Assembly (NCBI GenBank): GCA_963763095.1
Contig: CAVXNR010000020.1
Span: forward strand, 42,241-106,240
DNA: 64,000 bases
Direction: 5' to 3'
Source: CAVUCH01 sp963763095
Lineage (GTDB): Bacteria; Acidobacteriota; Vicinamibacteria; Vicinamibacterales; JAENWD01
The notes beneath the pieces are model-generated. The model saw only the letters and a list, made by a program, of their open reading frames with translations. It was not told where the DNA came from and ran no database searches. The position numbers and the translations under genes are program-made. Every line of letters starts with the position of its first letter. The stretch's first letter is position 1. Shown here one piece after another: positions 1 to 10,035 of the stretch.

Positions 1-635
1 CGCGAGGCCGTTCGCCGCTGCTGCTTGCATGCGTGATGGCGCTGACGGCCGGCGCAGCGTGCCGGCAGGACATGCACGATCAGCCGAAAATCAAGGCCTA
101 CCGGGAGGCCGAGTTCTTTGCCGATCGCCGGGGCATGCGGCCGATTCCCGAGAACACGGTCGCGCGGGGGTTCCTGAACGACGACGATCACCTGTTCACG
201 GGCAAGGTGAACGGGCAGGTCACCGACGAGTTCCCCTTCCAGGTGACGCGTGAGGTGCTGCAGCGCGGGCACGACCGCTTCAACATCTACTGCACGCCCT
301 GCCACGGCCAGACAGGGATGGGCAACGGAATGGTCGTTCAGCGCGGCTACCGTCCTCCACCGTCGTTCCACACGGACTTGATCCGAAAGCAGCCCGTCGG
401 GCATTGGTACGACGTGATGACGAATGGGTTCGGCGCCATGCCCGACTACCGGGCACAGGTGGCTCCGGAGGATCGCTGGGCGATTGCGGCCTACATCCGG
501 GCGCTGCAGCTGAGCCAGCACGCGACGACGGCGGACGTGCCGGACGACCGGGTATCGGAGCTCAATGGGCCGCAGCGCCCGACGACGGCGCCGGCGGCTG
601 GCGATTCGGCCGGTGAGCACGGCGGGGCCCACTGA
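1..635 (+). CDS. actE: Alternative complex III cytochrome c subunit ActE (5' end cut off)
   Basis: Mono-haem cytochrome c subunit of alternative complex III (ACIII), which passes electrons from quinol oxidation towards the terminal oxidase on the periplasmic face. The start codon lies upstream of the window. The readable part begins in a hydrophobic signal (LLLACVMALTAGAAC) whose last cysteine looks like a lipobox, followed by RQDMHDQPK, a sequence typical of ActE just after the lipid anchor. One haem c site, CTPCH, is encoded at bases 291-305, and a methionine ligand candidate (GAMPDY) follows about 45 residues later. A proline- and alanine-rich tail closes the protein. actF follows, so this is the end of an act operon whose actA-D should lie upstream. 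Confidence 0.88.
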   Translation, partial: RGRSPLLLACVMALTAGAACRQDMHDQPKIKAYREAEFFADRRGMRPIPENTVARGFLNDDDHLFTGKVNGQVTDEFPFQVTREVLQRGHDRFNIYCTPCHGQTGMGNGMVVQRGYRPPPSFHTDLIRKQPVGHWYDVMTNGFGAMPDYRAQVAPEDRWAIAAYIRALQLSQHATTADVPDDRVSELNGPQRPTTAPAAGDSAGEHGGAH

Positions 636-731
636 ACACAGCGGCTCTCGCGCGGGTGCGGGGCCGAGCGACATCGGCACAGACGGATGACGGGACGGCG
701 CCGCGGCGCCGCCTGGAAACAAGAATGCGAC

Positions 732-1919
732 ATGGTTGAGTCTTCCTACAGCGCCCCGCCCCGAGTTGCCGGTCTGCAGCGGTTCGCGATGCTCGTCGGC
801 CTCGCGGGCATCGCGCTCTGCGCGGTGGGCTTCGCGGCGAACCGCGAGCACTTCTTCAAGTCGTACCTGCTGGCGTACGTCTTCTGGATCGGCATCGCTC
901 TCGGGTCCCTGGCGCTCTCGATGGTGCACCACCTGTCGGGCGGCGCGTGGGGCGTCGTGATCCGCCGGGTGCTGGAGGCAGCGAGCCGGACGCTGCCCTT
1001 CATGGCGCTGTTGTTCCTGCCGATCGCCTTCGGCATGCACGAGCTGTATCTCTGGGCGAACGCGGATGCGGTGGCAAAGGACGCCATCCTGCAGCACAAG
1101 GCGCCGTACCTGAACGTGCCGTTTTTCTTCGTGCGTGCGGCGATTTATTTCACCGTGTGGTCGGCGCTGGCCTTCCTGCTGTCGAAGTGGTCGCTGGAGC
1201 AGGAGCGCGAGGGTGAGCACGGCCAGGCGCTGAAGATGCAGCGCCTGAGCGGCGGCGGGCTCGTCCTCTACGCCATCACGATCCTGTTCATGTCGGTCGA
1301 CTGGATCATGTCGCTCGACCCGCACTGGTTTTCGACGATATACGGGATCCTGTTCATGGGTGGGCAGGGGCTGTCGGCGCTCGCCTTCTCGATCGCGGCC
1401 GTGGTGCTGCTCTCGCGCACCGAGCCGATGTCGCGCGTGATTGCCCCGGCGCACCTGCACGACCTCGGCAAGCTGATGCTCGCGTTCGTGATGCTGTGGG
1501 CGTACTTCTCCTTTTCGCAGTTCCTGATCATCTGGTCGGCCAACCTGCCCGAGGAGATTCCCTGGTATTTGAAGCGCATGGGCGGCGGGTGGCAGTGGGT
1601 GGGCCTGGCGCTCATCTTCGGCCACTTCGTGCTGCCGTTCGTGCTGCTGCTGTCGAGTGATGTCAAGAAGAACGGCCGCACGCTGATCGGCGTGGCGATT
1701 GCGGTGATCGTGATGCGCATCGTGGACCTGTTCTGGAACATCGGCCCGATGCACCACGAGGAACAGTTCGGCGTGTCGTGGCTCGATGCCGTGACGCCGA
1801 TTGCGGTGGGCGGCGTGTGGGTGGCGTTGTTCCTGTGGCAGCTGCAGTCGCGCTCACTGCTGCCCATGGGCGAGCCGTACCTGGCCGAAGCGCTCGAACA
1901 CGGCCGGCACGGGCACTGA
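732..1919 (+). CDS. actF: Alternative complex III integral membrane subunit ActF
   Basis: 395-residue polytopic membrane protein of the NrfD-like ActC/ActF family; about ten hydrophobic segments. These subunits form the membrane part of ACIII, binding quinol and proposed to move protons. The region HLHDLGKLMLAFVMLWAYF, followed by FSQFLIIW and NLPEE, is characteristic of ActF. An in-frame start exists at 687, but ATG 732 gives the expected N-terminus (MVESSYS) close to the first membrane segment, with GGAA-type purines upstream. It lies about 100 bases after actE, and its stop overlaps the next start (TGATG). A second ActF copy is at 13425-14639. Confidence 0.9.
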   Translation: MVESSYSAPPRVAGLQRFAMLVGLAGIALCAVGFAANREHFFKSYLLAYVFWIGIALGSLALSMVHHLSGGAWGVVIRRVLEAASRTLPFMALLFLPIAFGMHELYLWANADAVAKDAILQHKAPYLNVPFFFVRAAIYFTVWSALAFLLSKWSLEQEREGEHGQALKMQRLSGGGLVLYAITILFMSVDWIMSLDPHWFSTIYGILFMGGQGLSALAFSIAAVVLLSRTEPMSRVIAPAHLHDLGKLMLAFVMLWAYFSFSQFLIIWSANLPEEIPWYLKRMGGGWQWVGLALIFGHFVLPFVLLLSSDVKKNGRTLIGVAIAVIVMRIVDLFWNIGPMHHEEQFGVSWLDAVTPIAVGGVWVALFLWQLQSRSLLPMGEPYLAEALEHGRHGH

Positions 1920-2504
1920 TGGCTCGGAACGATATGGCAGCAGATCACGCGCACGGCAGACCAGCGGCAACGCCGCCACTCAACCACGAGCTGAGCGACG
2001 CCGACCCCGGCCCGATCCTGAGGTTTCTCGCCTTCCTGGTGGCAGCCACCGTCGTGATCGCATTGCTCGTGGTGCCTTTCTACAACTACCTGGAACGGCG
2101 CGAGGCCGCGGAGAAGACGTCGCGTCATCCCATGAGCCTGACCGGCGTGGAACGCCCGGTGCCGCCGCCGCCACGGCTGCAGACGTACCCGTTCCAGGAC
2201 ATCAAGGCACTGCGGCAGCACGACAAGCCGCTGGTCGGTTCGTACGAATGGGTTGATCGGAACGCCGGCACCGTGCGCATCCCGGTCGAGCGGGCGATGG
2301 ACCTGCTGGCCGAACGTGGCCTGCCGTATCGCAAGGGCGGCCAGCCGCCGGCGGCTCCAGCGCCGGGCCCGGGATCGTCTCGCCGCAGGCGCCGGTGCCG
2401 CCCAGGGGGCCACCGGTGCATCAGCGCCAGCGAGCGGCTCGCAGACGCCTGCGGGAAGTTCGAGTGGGCGGCAGCCGACGACCCAGAGTCCGCCGAAGCG
2501 ATGA
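1919..2504 (+). CDS. Single-span membrane protein of ACIII/cox clusters (one-base frameshift)
   Basis: Start overlaps the actF stop (TGATG). The protein has a polar N-terminus, one membrane span (FLAFLVAATVVIALLVVPF), then a conserved block with PRLQTYPFQDIKALR and VRIPVERAMDLLAERGLP, ending in an Ala/Pro/Ser-rich tail. Proteins with this block sit beside SCO and cox genes in acidobacteria and related groups; no function is established. Read without correction the frame runs on to 2695 with an arginine-rich nonsense tail. Dropping one base near 2381 joins it to GAAQGATGASAPASGS and a stop at 2504 (194 residues), which fits the composition much better. Corrected end is inference. Confidence 0.65.
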
Positions 2505-2508
2505 GACA

Positions 2509-2531
2509 GGCTCCGGGCTCCAGGCTCCGGG
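2509..2531 (+). repeat. Short tandem word repeat, GGCTCCGG family
   Basis: Two copies of GGCTCCGG separated by GCTCCA lie just after the preceding gene's corrected stop and before the SCO gene. It is one of four different short-word repeats found in the spacers between 2.5 and 8.7 kb. Function unknown. Confidence 0.5.
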
Positions 2532-2600
2532 AGGGGCGCACGGTTAACAAGGGGGCCGGCCTTCGGGCAGGCAACGCAGGTATCTACGAAGGTACGACAA

Positions 2601-3446
2601 GTGATACGCAGGGTTCTGATCGCGGCAGCAATCGTAACGTGCCTCTTTGCTGGTTCTCTATCGGCACAGAGCACGCCATCGATGTACGAGCGTGAGTCGT
2701 CGTCGCAGCCGCCATCGAACAAGCTGCCGGAGCTGCTGACCGAGATCGGCCTCGATCAGAAGCTCGACACCCAGCTGCCGCTCGATCTGCGCTTCAAGGA
2801 TGAAACCGGCCGTGACGTGCGGCTCGGCGAGTTCTTCGGCAAGCGGCCGGTGATCCTGACGCTGGTGTATTACGAGTGCCCGATGCTCTGCACGCAGGTG
2901 CTGAACGGCCTGACGAGCGCCCTGGGCGTGCTGAAGTTCAGCGTTGGCGAGGAGTTCGACATCGTCACCGTCAGCTTCGATCCGAAAGAGACGCCGGAGC
3001 TGGCGGCGGGAAAGAAGGCAGCGTACCTGGAGCGGTACAACCGCCCCGGCGCCGGGAAGGGCTGGCACTTCCTCACCGGGGACGAGAAGTCGATCGCGGC
3101 GCTGACGAAGGCTGTCGGATTCCGGTATGCGTACAACGCGAGCATCGACCAGTACGCCCACGTCAGCGGGTTCATGGTGCTGACGCCCGGCGGCAAGCTG
3201 TCCCGGTACTTCTACGGCATCGAGTACGGCCCTCGCGACGTGCGGCTCGCCGTCCTCGAGGCGGCCGATCAGCGGATCGGGACGCCGGTCGACCAGTTGC
3301 TCCTCTATTGCTTCCACTACGACCCGAAGAGCGCCCGCTACAGCCTGGCCGTCATGCGGCTCGTCAGAGCAGCCGGACTCACGACGGTGCTGGCCCTGGT
3401 GGCGGGCGTGTTCGTCTTACGGCGACGGGAGCAGGCGGGGCGGTAA
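2601..3446 (+). CDS. SCO1/SenC-family copper chaperone for cytochrome oxidase
   Basis: 281 residues. SCO proteins deliver copper to, or reduce the cysteines of, the CuA centre of oxidase subunit II. The protein has a cleavable signal or anchor (VLIAAAIVTCLFAGSLSAQS), a thioredoxin-like fold with the copper-binding CPMLC motif (CxxxC) at about residues 93-97, and a downstream histidine in YAHVSGFMVL that matches the third ligand. A C-terminal hydrophobic segment (TTVLALVAGVFVL) before an arginine-rich end may be a membrane anchor. It starts at GTG 2601 with GAAGG nine bases upstream and lies directly before coxB, its likely client. Confidence 0.9.
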   Translation: MIRRVLIAAAIVTCLFAGSLSAQSTPSMYERESSSQPPSNKLPELLTEIGLDQKLDTQLPLDLRFKDETGRDVRLGEFFGKRPVILTLVYYECPMLCTQVLNGLTSALGVLKFSVGEEFDIVTVSFDPKETPELAAGKKAAYLERYNRPGAGKGWHFLTGDEKSIAALTKAVGFRYAYNASIDQYAHVSGFMVLTPGGKLSRYFYGIEYGPRDVRLAVLEAADQRIGTPVDQLLLYCFHYDPKSARYSLAVMRLVRAAGLTTVLALVAGVFVLRRREQAGR

Positions 3447-3451
3447 TCCAC

Positions 3452-3590
3452 AAAATGCAAAATGCACAATGCACAATGCACGGTGAAACGGTGATTCACG
3501 CACGGTCCAGGCAACAAATCGCGGACGCCAGGCTTCGGTCTCGTGCCCTGCGACGCGGGATTTGTGCATTGTGCAATGTGCATTGTGCAT
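3452..3590. repeat. Large inverted repeat of AATGCAC words between SCO and coxB
   Basis: The left arm (3452-3481) is built from head-to-tail copies of AATGCAC or AATGCAA. The right arm (3561-3590) is its reverse complement (TTTGTGCATTGTGCAATG and onwards). About 80 unrelated bases separate them. The transcript could form a long hairpin just upstream of coxB. No T-run follows, so it is not a standard terminator, and no transposase or target duplication is visible. Confidence 0.8.
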
Positions 3591-3612
3591 TACAGGTCTT
3601 CTGACACCGCCG

Positions 3613-4626
3613 ATGCCGCCACTTTTTCCCGAACAGGCGTCCACGATCGCCCCGCGCGTGGACAATCTGTACTTCTTCATCACCGCGGTCAGCGCGTTCT
3701 TCGCCCTCGTGGTGACGGTGCTCGTCATCCTTTTTGCGATCAAGTACCGGCGGCGGCATCCAGACGAGGTGGGCGCGCCGATTCACGGGTCGCTGACACT
3801 CGAGCTGATCTGGACGGCGATTCCGTTCGTCCTGGCGATGGTGATGTTCGTCTGGGGCGCGAGCGTGTACTTCGCGATTGTGCGCCCGCCATCCGAGGCG
3901 CTCGACATCTATGCGGTCGGCAAGCAATGGATGTGGAAGTTCCAGCACCGGGAAGGACAGCGCGAGATCAACACGCTTCACGTGCCGATCAATACGCCGG
4001 TGCGCATGGTCATCACGTCGGAAGACGTGCTCCACGATCTCTACCTGCCGACGTTTCGCGTGAAGATGGACGCGATTCCCGGACGCTACACGCAGCTCTG
4101 GTTCACCGCGACGAAGCTCGGCACCTATCACCTTTTCTGCGCGGAGTACTGCGGAACAAAGCACTCCGGCATGGTGGGATCGGTGACGGTGATGGCGCAG
4201 GACGAGTTCCAGACGTGGTTGAGCGGTGGCCCGACGGAAGGCACGCTTGCGCAGGCGGGCGAGAAGCTCTTCACCCAGCTCGCGTGCGTCACCTGCCACG
4301 CATCGGGGGACCAGCAGCGGGGTCCGGTGCTCAATGGGTTGTTCGGGTCGCAGGTCACGTTGGCGAATGGTGAGAAGGTGGTCGCGGACAACGCCTACAT
4401 TCGCGAGTCGATCCTGAACCCGCAGGCGAAGATCGTCGCGGGCTTCCCGCCGCTCATGCCGACCTTCCAGGGTCAGGTGAGCGAAGAACAGCTGCTCGCG
4501 CTGACCGAATACATCAAGTCGCTGCCGCCCGGCAAGAGCGCTCCCGGCGCGGGCGCGCAGGATTCCTCCGGTACGACGCAGCCGGCCGGCACCCAGCCGG
4601 CCGCGCCGTCGCAGCCCAGGCAATAG
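3613..4626 (+). CDS. coxB: caa3-type cytochrome c oxidase subunit II with fused cytochrome c
   Basis: 337 residues. Two N-terminal membrane spans anchor a periplasmic cupredoxin domain carrying the CuA site CAEYCGTKHSGM (C-x3-C-x3-H-x2-M), with the upstream CuA histidine in VLHDLYLP. A C-terminal cytochrome c domain with CVTCH follows, then a Pro/Ala/Gln tail. This layout defines a caa3 oxidase that can take electrons directly from ACIII without a soluble cytochrome. ATG 3613 (MPPLFPEQAS) is chosen; a longer frame from 3562 would encode the AATGCAC repeat and is unlikely to be translated. coxA follows after six bases. Confidence 0.93.
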   Translation: MPPLFPEQASTIAPRVDNLYFFITAVSAFFALVVTVLVILFAIKYRRRHPDEVGAPIHGSLTLELIWTAIPFVLAMVMFVWGASVYFAIVRPPSEALDIYAVGKQWMWKFQHREGQREINTLHVPINTPVRMVITSEDVLHDLYLPTFRVKMDAIPGRYTQLWFTATKLGTYHLFCAEYCGTKHSGMVGSVTVMAQDEFQTWLSGGPTEGTLAQAGEKLFTQLACVTCHASGDQQRGPVLNGLFGSQVTLANGEKVVADNAYIRESILNPQAKIVAGFPPLMPTFQGQVSEEQLLALTEYIKSLPPGKSAPGAGAQDSSGTTQPAGTQPAAPSQPRQ

Positions 4627-4632
4627 AGACCC

Positions 4633-6289
<1,657 letters not shown>

Positions 6290-6297
<8 letters not shown>

Positions 6298-7006
6298 CGC
6301 GGCACTCGTCCACGCCGATGCCCACGGGCACGTCCGGCTGCAGCATCACTTCGACACGCTCGGCCAGCAGAAGGCGGCGGCCAGCCTGGGCATGTGGGTG
6401 TTCATCGCGCAGGAGATCATGTTCTTCGGCGGGATGTTCACCGCCTACATGATCTACCGCCTCTGGTTCTATGCCGGGTACACGGCCGCCAGCCGGGAGC
6501 TCGACCTGATTCTCGGCGGCATCAACACGGCCGTGCTGATCGCGTCCTCGCTCACCGTGGCGCTGGCCGTGAACGCGGCGCACGAGGGGAAACAGCGGCA
6601 GATTCTCTGGTACCTCGGCGGGACGCTCCTGCTTGGCCTGGTGTTCCTCGGAATCAAGTACGTCGAGTACCAGTCGAAGTTCCAGCTGCACCACGCGCAT
6701 CACGCAAACGCGATGGTCAGGCTGTTCCCGATGCAGGGCTGGTTCCATGTGGACGGCGAGCTCGCGCCCGTGGCGAACGAGATGCGCATGTTCATGATCC
6801 TCTACTTCGCGCTGACCGGCATGCACGCGCTGCACATGATCATCGGGATCGTGCTGCTGCTCGTGATCATGAACATGGCCCGAAAGGGCGCGTTCACGCC
6901 TCGCTGGTACACGCCGGTCGAGATGTTCGGCCTCTACTGGCACTTCGTGGACATCGTCTGGATCTTCCTGTTCCCGCTCCTGTATCTCGTCAATCGGCAC
7001 CACTGA
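6290..7006 (+). CDS. coxC: Cytochrome c oxidase subunit III
   Basis: 238 residues, seven-span type, with the family C-terminus FGLYWHFVDIVWIFLFPLLY and the early QEIMFFGGMF segment. Subunit III stabilises the catalytic subunit and proton uptake. It begins at a TTG (6290) that overlaps coxA by eight bases; GGAGG at about 6279-6283 is well placed as ribosome-binding site, which decides this unusual start. A histidine-rich loop (HHAHHAN) lies near the middle, between membrane segments. Same operon as coxB and coxA. Confidence 0.92.
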
Positions 7007-7009
7007 GCC

Positions 7010-7348
7010 ATGTCGTCATACGAATTCGTCGAACACGAGGAATACGAAGAGCACGTCGTCCCCAAGAGCGTCTACCTGACGATCTTCGGTGCGCTGATGG
7101 TGCTGACGTTGGTCACGGTGGTGGTCGCCTTTGTCGATCTGGGCAACCTGAACGTTATGGTGGCCATGACGGTGGCGGTGATCAAGGCCAGCCTCGTCGT
7201 GCTGTTCTTCATGCACGTCAAGTACGCGTCACGCACCACGAAGCTGGTGGTCATCGCCAGCATCGTGTGGCTCGGGTTCCTGTTCTTCATCACCCTGAGC
7301 GACTACGTGACGCGCGGCTGGCTCATGGCGCCGCCGATTGCTCCGTAA
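7010..7348 (+). CDS. Cytochrome c oxidase subunit IV (small, CtaF-like)
   Basis: 112 residues with three membrane spans, an acidic N-terminus (EFVEHEEYEEH) and the family feature FMHVKYAS after the second span. Small subunit IV proteins assist assembly or stability of bacterial aa3/caa3 oxidases. It starts four bases after coxC and is the last gene of this operon; the spacer after it holds a large inverted repeat shared with the convergent hemH. Confidence 0.88.
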   Translation: MSSYEFVEHEEYEEHVVPKSVYLTIFGALMVLTLVTVVVAFVDLGNLNVMVAMTVAVIKASLVVLFFMHVKYASRTTKLVVIASIVWLGFLFFITLSDYVTRGWLMAPPIAP

Positions 7349-7480
7349 GGGCTGAAGGCTGAAGGGCTAAAGGCCAAAGGGCTGAGGCCCGAAAGGCTGA
7401 GGGCCAAGACCTAAGGCGCTCTGTATCGGCTCGTGCCCGTCCCCTTTAGCCTTTGGCCCTTAGCCTTTAGCCCTTAGGCC
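7349..7480. repeat. Inverted array of GGGCTAAAGGCC-like words between convergent genes
   Basis: The left half (about 7349-7412) consists of degenerate copies of AGGGCTGAAGGCT and GGGCTAAAGGCCA. The right half (about 7440-7480) contains the reverse complement (CCCTTTAGCCTTTGGC and onwards). The element fills the whole gap between coxD and the convergent hemH and could fold into a long hairpin stopping transcription from both sides. Copies of the right-hand word also occur at 8663-8677. Not CRISPR: units are too short and there are no unique spacers. Confidence 0.8.
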
Positions 7481-8495
7481 TTACGCCCACCCTTCCAGCT
7501 GCTCGAGCGCAATCTCGGTCATGGCGGCAATCCAGCGCGGCCGATCGTTGAGCCCGCCCACGAGCTGCAGGGTCTCGCCGCCGGCCGCCCGGAACTGCTC
7601 GAGTCCGACGTGCCCGATCTCGTCAACCGTCTCCAGGCAGTCGGCAACGAAGCCTGGACAGATCACCATGGCGTGGCGAACACCGGTGCGTGCCAGTCCG
7701 ACGAGGGTCTCGTCCGTGTACGGCTGCAGCCACGGCTCCCGGCCGGAGCGCGATTGATAGGAAGTGAGGTAGGTGCCTTTGTCCCATCCGGCACGCGCAG
7801 CCAGTGACTGCGCGGTTGCCTCGCAATGCGACGCGTACGGGTCGCCACGATCGATGAAGCGCTGCGGGAGACCGTGGAAGGACATGATGATTTGGTCAGG
7901 TGGCTGTGCCAGCGACGCGATCGCCTCACGAGCCGACTGGGCCAGCGCGTCGATATAGGCGGGATGGGTGTAGTACGGCGGGACGACCCTCAGTGCGGGC
8001 ACGAACCGCAACATCGACAGCTGCCTGAACACCTCGTCGTAGGTCGATCCCGTCGTTGCGGCTGCGTACTGAGGGTATAGCGGAAAGAGCAGTAGCCTGT
8101 CCGCCCCCCAGCCGACCAGCTCCCGCACCGCCGACTGGATTGACGGGCTGCCATAGCGCATGCCCAGTGCGACTTTGAATCGTTCCGGCTCGCGGCGAGT
8201 GAGCGCGGCTTCGAGCGCGCGCGCCTGCGATTGCGAGATGACGAGCAACGGCGATCCTTCGCGCGACCAGATTCGCCGGTAGAGCGCAGCCGAGCGGCGA
8301 GGCCGCCGCGGCAGGATGAGCAATCTCAGGTACGAACCACCAGAGCACCCGGTTGCTCTCGACAACGCGCGGGTCGCTCAGAAACTGTCGCAGGTATCGA
8401 CGAAGCGCCGCCGGGGTTGGCGCATCCGGCGTGCCGAGCTGCGCGAGCAGCACGCCGATCCGGCGATCCCTGCTCTGCGACAGCGGCGCGTCCAC
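7481..8495 (-). CDS. hemH: Ferrochelatase HemH (one-base frameshift)
   Basis: Inserts iron into protoporphyrin IX (or acts on coproporphyrin) in haem synthesis, a need of the flanking oxidases. Two frames each carry part of the protein. The N-terminal part (IGVLLAQLGTPDAPTPAALR, then YLRQFLSDPRVVE) runs to about 8340; the rest continues in another frame with LPRRPRRSAALYRRIWSREG, the catalytic-region MSFHGLP and TYLTSYQSRSG. Removing one base near 8335 fuses them to a 337-residue protein of normal length. The GTG at 8495 has AGGAAGG upstream; ATG 8546 is an alternative. Convergent with coxD and divergent from hemG. Confidence 0.82.
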
Positions 8496-8607
8496 ACCAG
8501 CCTTCCTGCGACAGACCGTGACAATCCGGGAGAGCTTTCCTATCATAGCTGGCGTGTCACCGTCTTCGGTCGTCGTGACCGGCCCTGTCCGACGTGACAC
8601 TTCGCTC

Positions 8608-8677
8608 GTTGACCGTCGACCGTTAACCGTTGACAGTTCACCCTTGACCGTTGGTGGCTGCGCCTTAGCCCTTAGCC
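8608..8677. repeat. Mixed word repeats (GACCGTT and CCTTAGC) upstream of hemG
   Basis: Four or five degenerate copies of (T)TGACCGTT / AACCGTTGAC occupy 8608-8654. CCTTAGCCCTTAGCC follows at 8663-8677 and matches the element at 7440-7480. They lie between the divergent hemH and hemG, so they could overlap the control region of both. No known repeat family was recognised. Confidence 0.6.
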
Positions 8678-8752
8678 GATGTTCCCTGACGGCCTGCTGC
8701 GGATCGCGAACGACCGGCTGCAGGCGGATCGTCCTTTCGTCTCGAGAGCCCT

Positions 8753-9949
8753 GTGAGAAGCGTTACAGTCGTCGGGGGAGGCTTCTCCGGGCTTGCGACC
8801 GCGTACTATCTGTCGCGGGCAGGAATCCCCGTCGAGATCCTCGAGAAGAGCGATCGGCTCGGCGGACTCATCGCGACGCTCCAGACGCCCCACGGTCCCG
8901 TCGAGACCGCGGCGATCGGGATGCGGAACTTTGCCCGCGTCGACGCGGTGTGCCGCGACCTCGGGCTCGACATGCTCTGCTCGAACCGGTCGTTCAGCGG
9001 AGCTCGCTACATCTACCGCCAGCGACCCAGGCGGTGGCCATTGAACCCCGGGGAGTGGCTCGCGGTTGCCGCGCGGTTCGCGACGGCGACGGCGCGGGGC
9101 TCGCGCTTCCCTCGGCCGCTCGAGACCGTCGAACAATTTGGTGCGCGTGTGGTGGGACGTCGGGCGACCCGGTGGCTCCTCGGTCCAACCCTTCAGGGCA
9201 TATACGCCGGCGATCCTGCGTGCCTGAGCGCCTCGCTCGTGTTTGGCGCGCGGGAGCGGCCCGCGCAACCTGCACGGAAGGGCCTGGTGTCACCTGCAGG
9301 CGGGATGCAGCAGCTGATCGACGCCCTCGAGTGGCGCCTGCGGACGCGCGACGTGAGCATTCGCCTGAATACCCCAGCACGGCTGGATGGCTCGACGCCG
9401 GCCGTCATCTGCACATCGGCCCGCGATGCGGCGGAATGCCTCCGGGACGTTGCACCGGGCGCCAGCCAGGCGCTGTCGACGATTGACATGCTCCCCCTCG
9501 TCCGCATCACCGCCTTCTACCCCGATGAGGAGACGCATCAACGGGGACGCGGCATCCTTTTTCCGCCTGGTGGAGACATTCGCGCGCTCGGCGTGCTGTT
9601 CAACGCCAACATCTTTCCTCACCGCGGCGGGCAGTACTCGGAAAGTTGGATCTACGGAGGCGCGGCCGATCGCCACGTCGTGCATCTCTCCGACGACGAT
9701 CTCGCCGCGGTGATGGATCGCGATCGGCAGTCGCTCTGCGGCCGATCCGTGCCGCCCGCCGCGCGGTTGGTGCACCGTTGGCGCGCGGCGCTGCCGCACT
9801 ATGACGTGCAGCTCGAATCGGTGCGGGCAAGCGGCTTCGACCTGCCGAAGGGTGTCTTCCTCGTGGGGAACTACGTGGGAGGCATCGGCGTGACCATGCT
9901 GCTCGAGCAGGCCGCTGCCGTGGCCACCCGGGTGAGCGAGATGGCGTAA
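8753..9949 (+). CDS. hemG: FAD-dependent protoporphyrinogen oxidase (HemY/HemG type)
   Basis: 398 residues. Oxidises protoporphyrinogen IX (or coproporphyrinogen III) in late haem synthesis. The N-terminus has the dinucleotide-binding motif VVGGGFSGLATAYYLSRAG, with an acidic residue (E30) ending the second strand and RLGGL after it, as in the amine-oxidase/protoporphyrinogen-oxidase superfamily. The C-terminal FAD motif reads GVFLVGNYVGGIGV. It starts with GTG 8753. A 25-codon frame from ATG 8679 ends at 8756, overlapping this start, and might couple translation, but it resembles nothing I know. Paired with hemH on the opposite strand. Confidence 0.82.
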   Translation: MRSVTVVGGGFSGLATAYYLSRAGIPVEILEKSDRLGGLIATLQTPHGPVETAAIGMRNFARVDAVCRDLGLDMLCSNRSFSGARYIYRQRPRRWPLNPGEWLAVAARFATATARGSRFPRPLETVEQFGARVVGRRATRWLLGPTLQGIYAGDPACLSASLVFGARERPAQPARKGLVSPAGGMQQLIDALEWRLRTRDVSIRLNTPARLDGSTPAVICTSARDAAECLRDVAPGASQALSTIDMLPLVRITAFYPDEETHQRGRGILFPPGGDIRALGVLFNANIFPHRGGQYSESWIYGGAADRHVVHLSDDDLAAVMDRDRQSLCGRSVPPAARLVHRWRAALPHYDVQLESVRASGFDLPKGVFLVGNYVGGIGVTMLLEQAAAVATRVSEMA

Positions 9950-10035
9950 TCGGGTGAGGCAGCCCACACTCGCCTGATGGCGCCAGGTTTCGGCTCTCGA
10001 GAGTTCTTGTCCAGTGCGCGGGAGGAGGAAGCTCG

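Noticed and set aside
7349..7480. CRISPR array
   Set aside because: Units are short and imperfect, half are inverted, there are no unique spacers of constant length and no cas genes nearby.
8679..8756. 25-codon leader peptide gene upstream of hemG
   Set aside because: It overlaps the hemG start, but it has no recognisable sequence and no clear ribosome-binding site, and begins directly after repeat words; noted only within the hemG entry.
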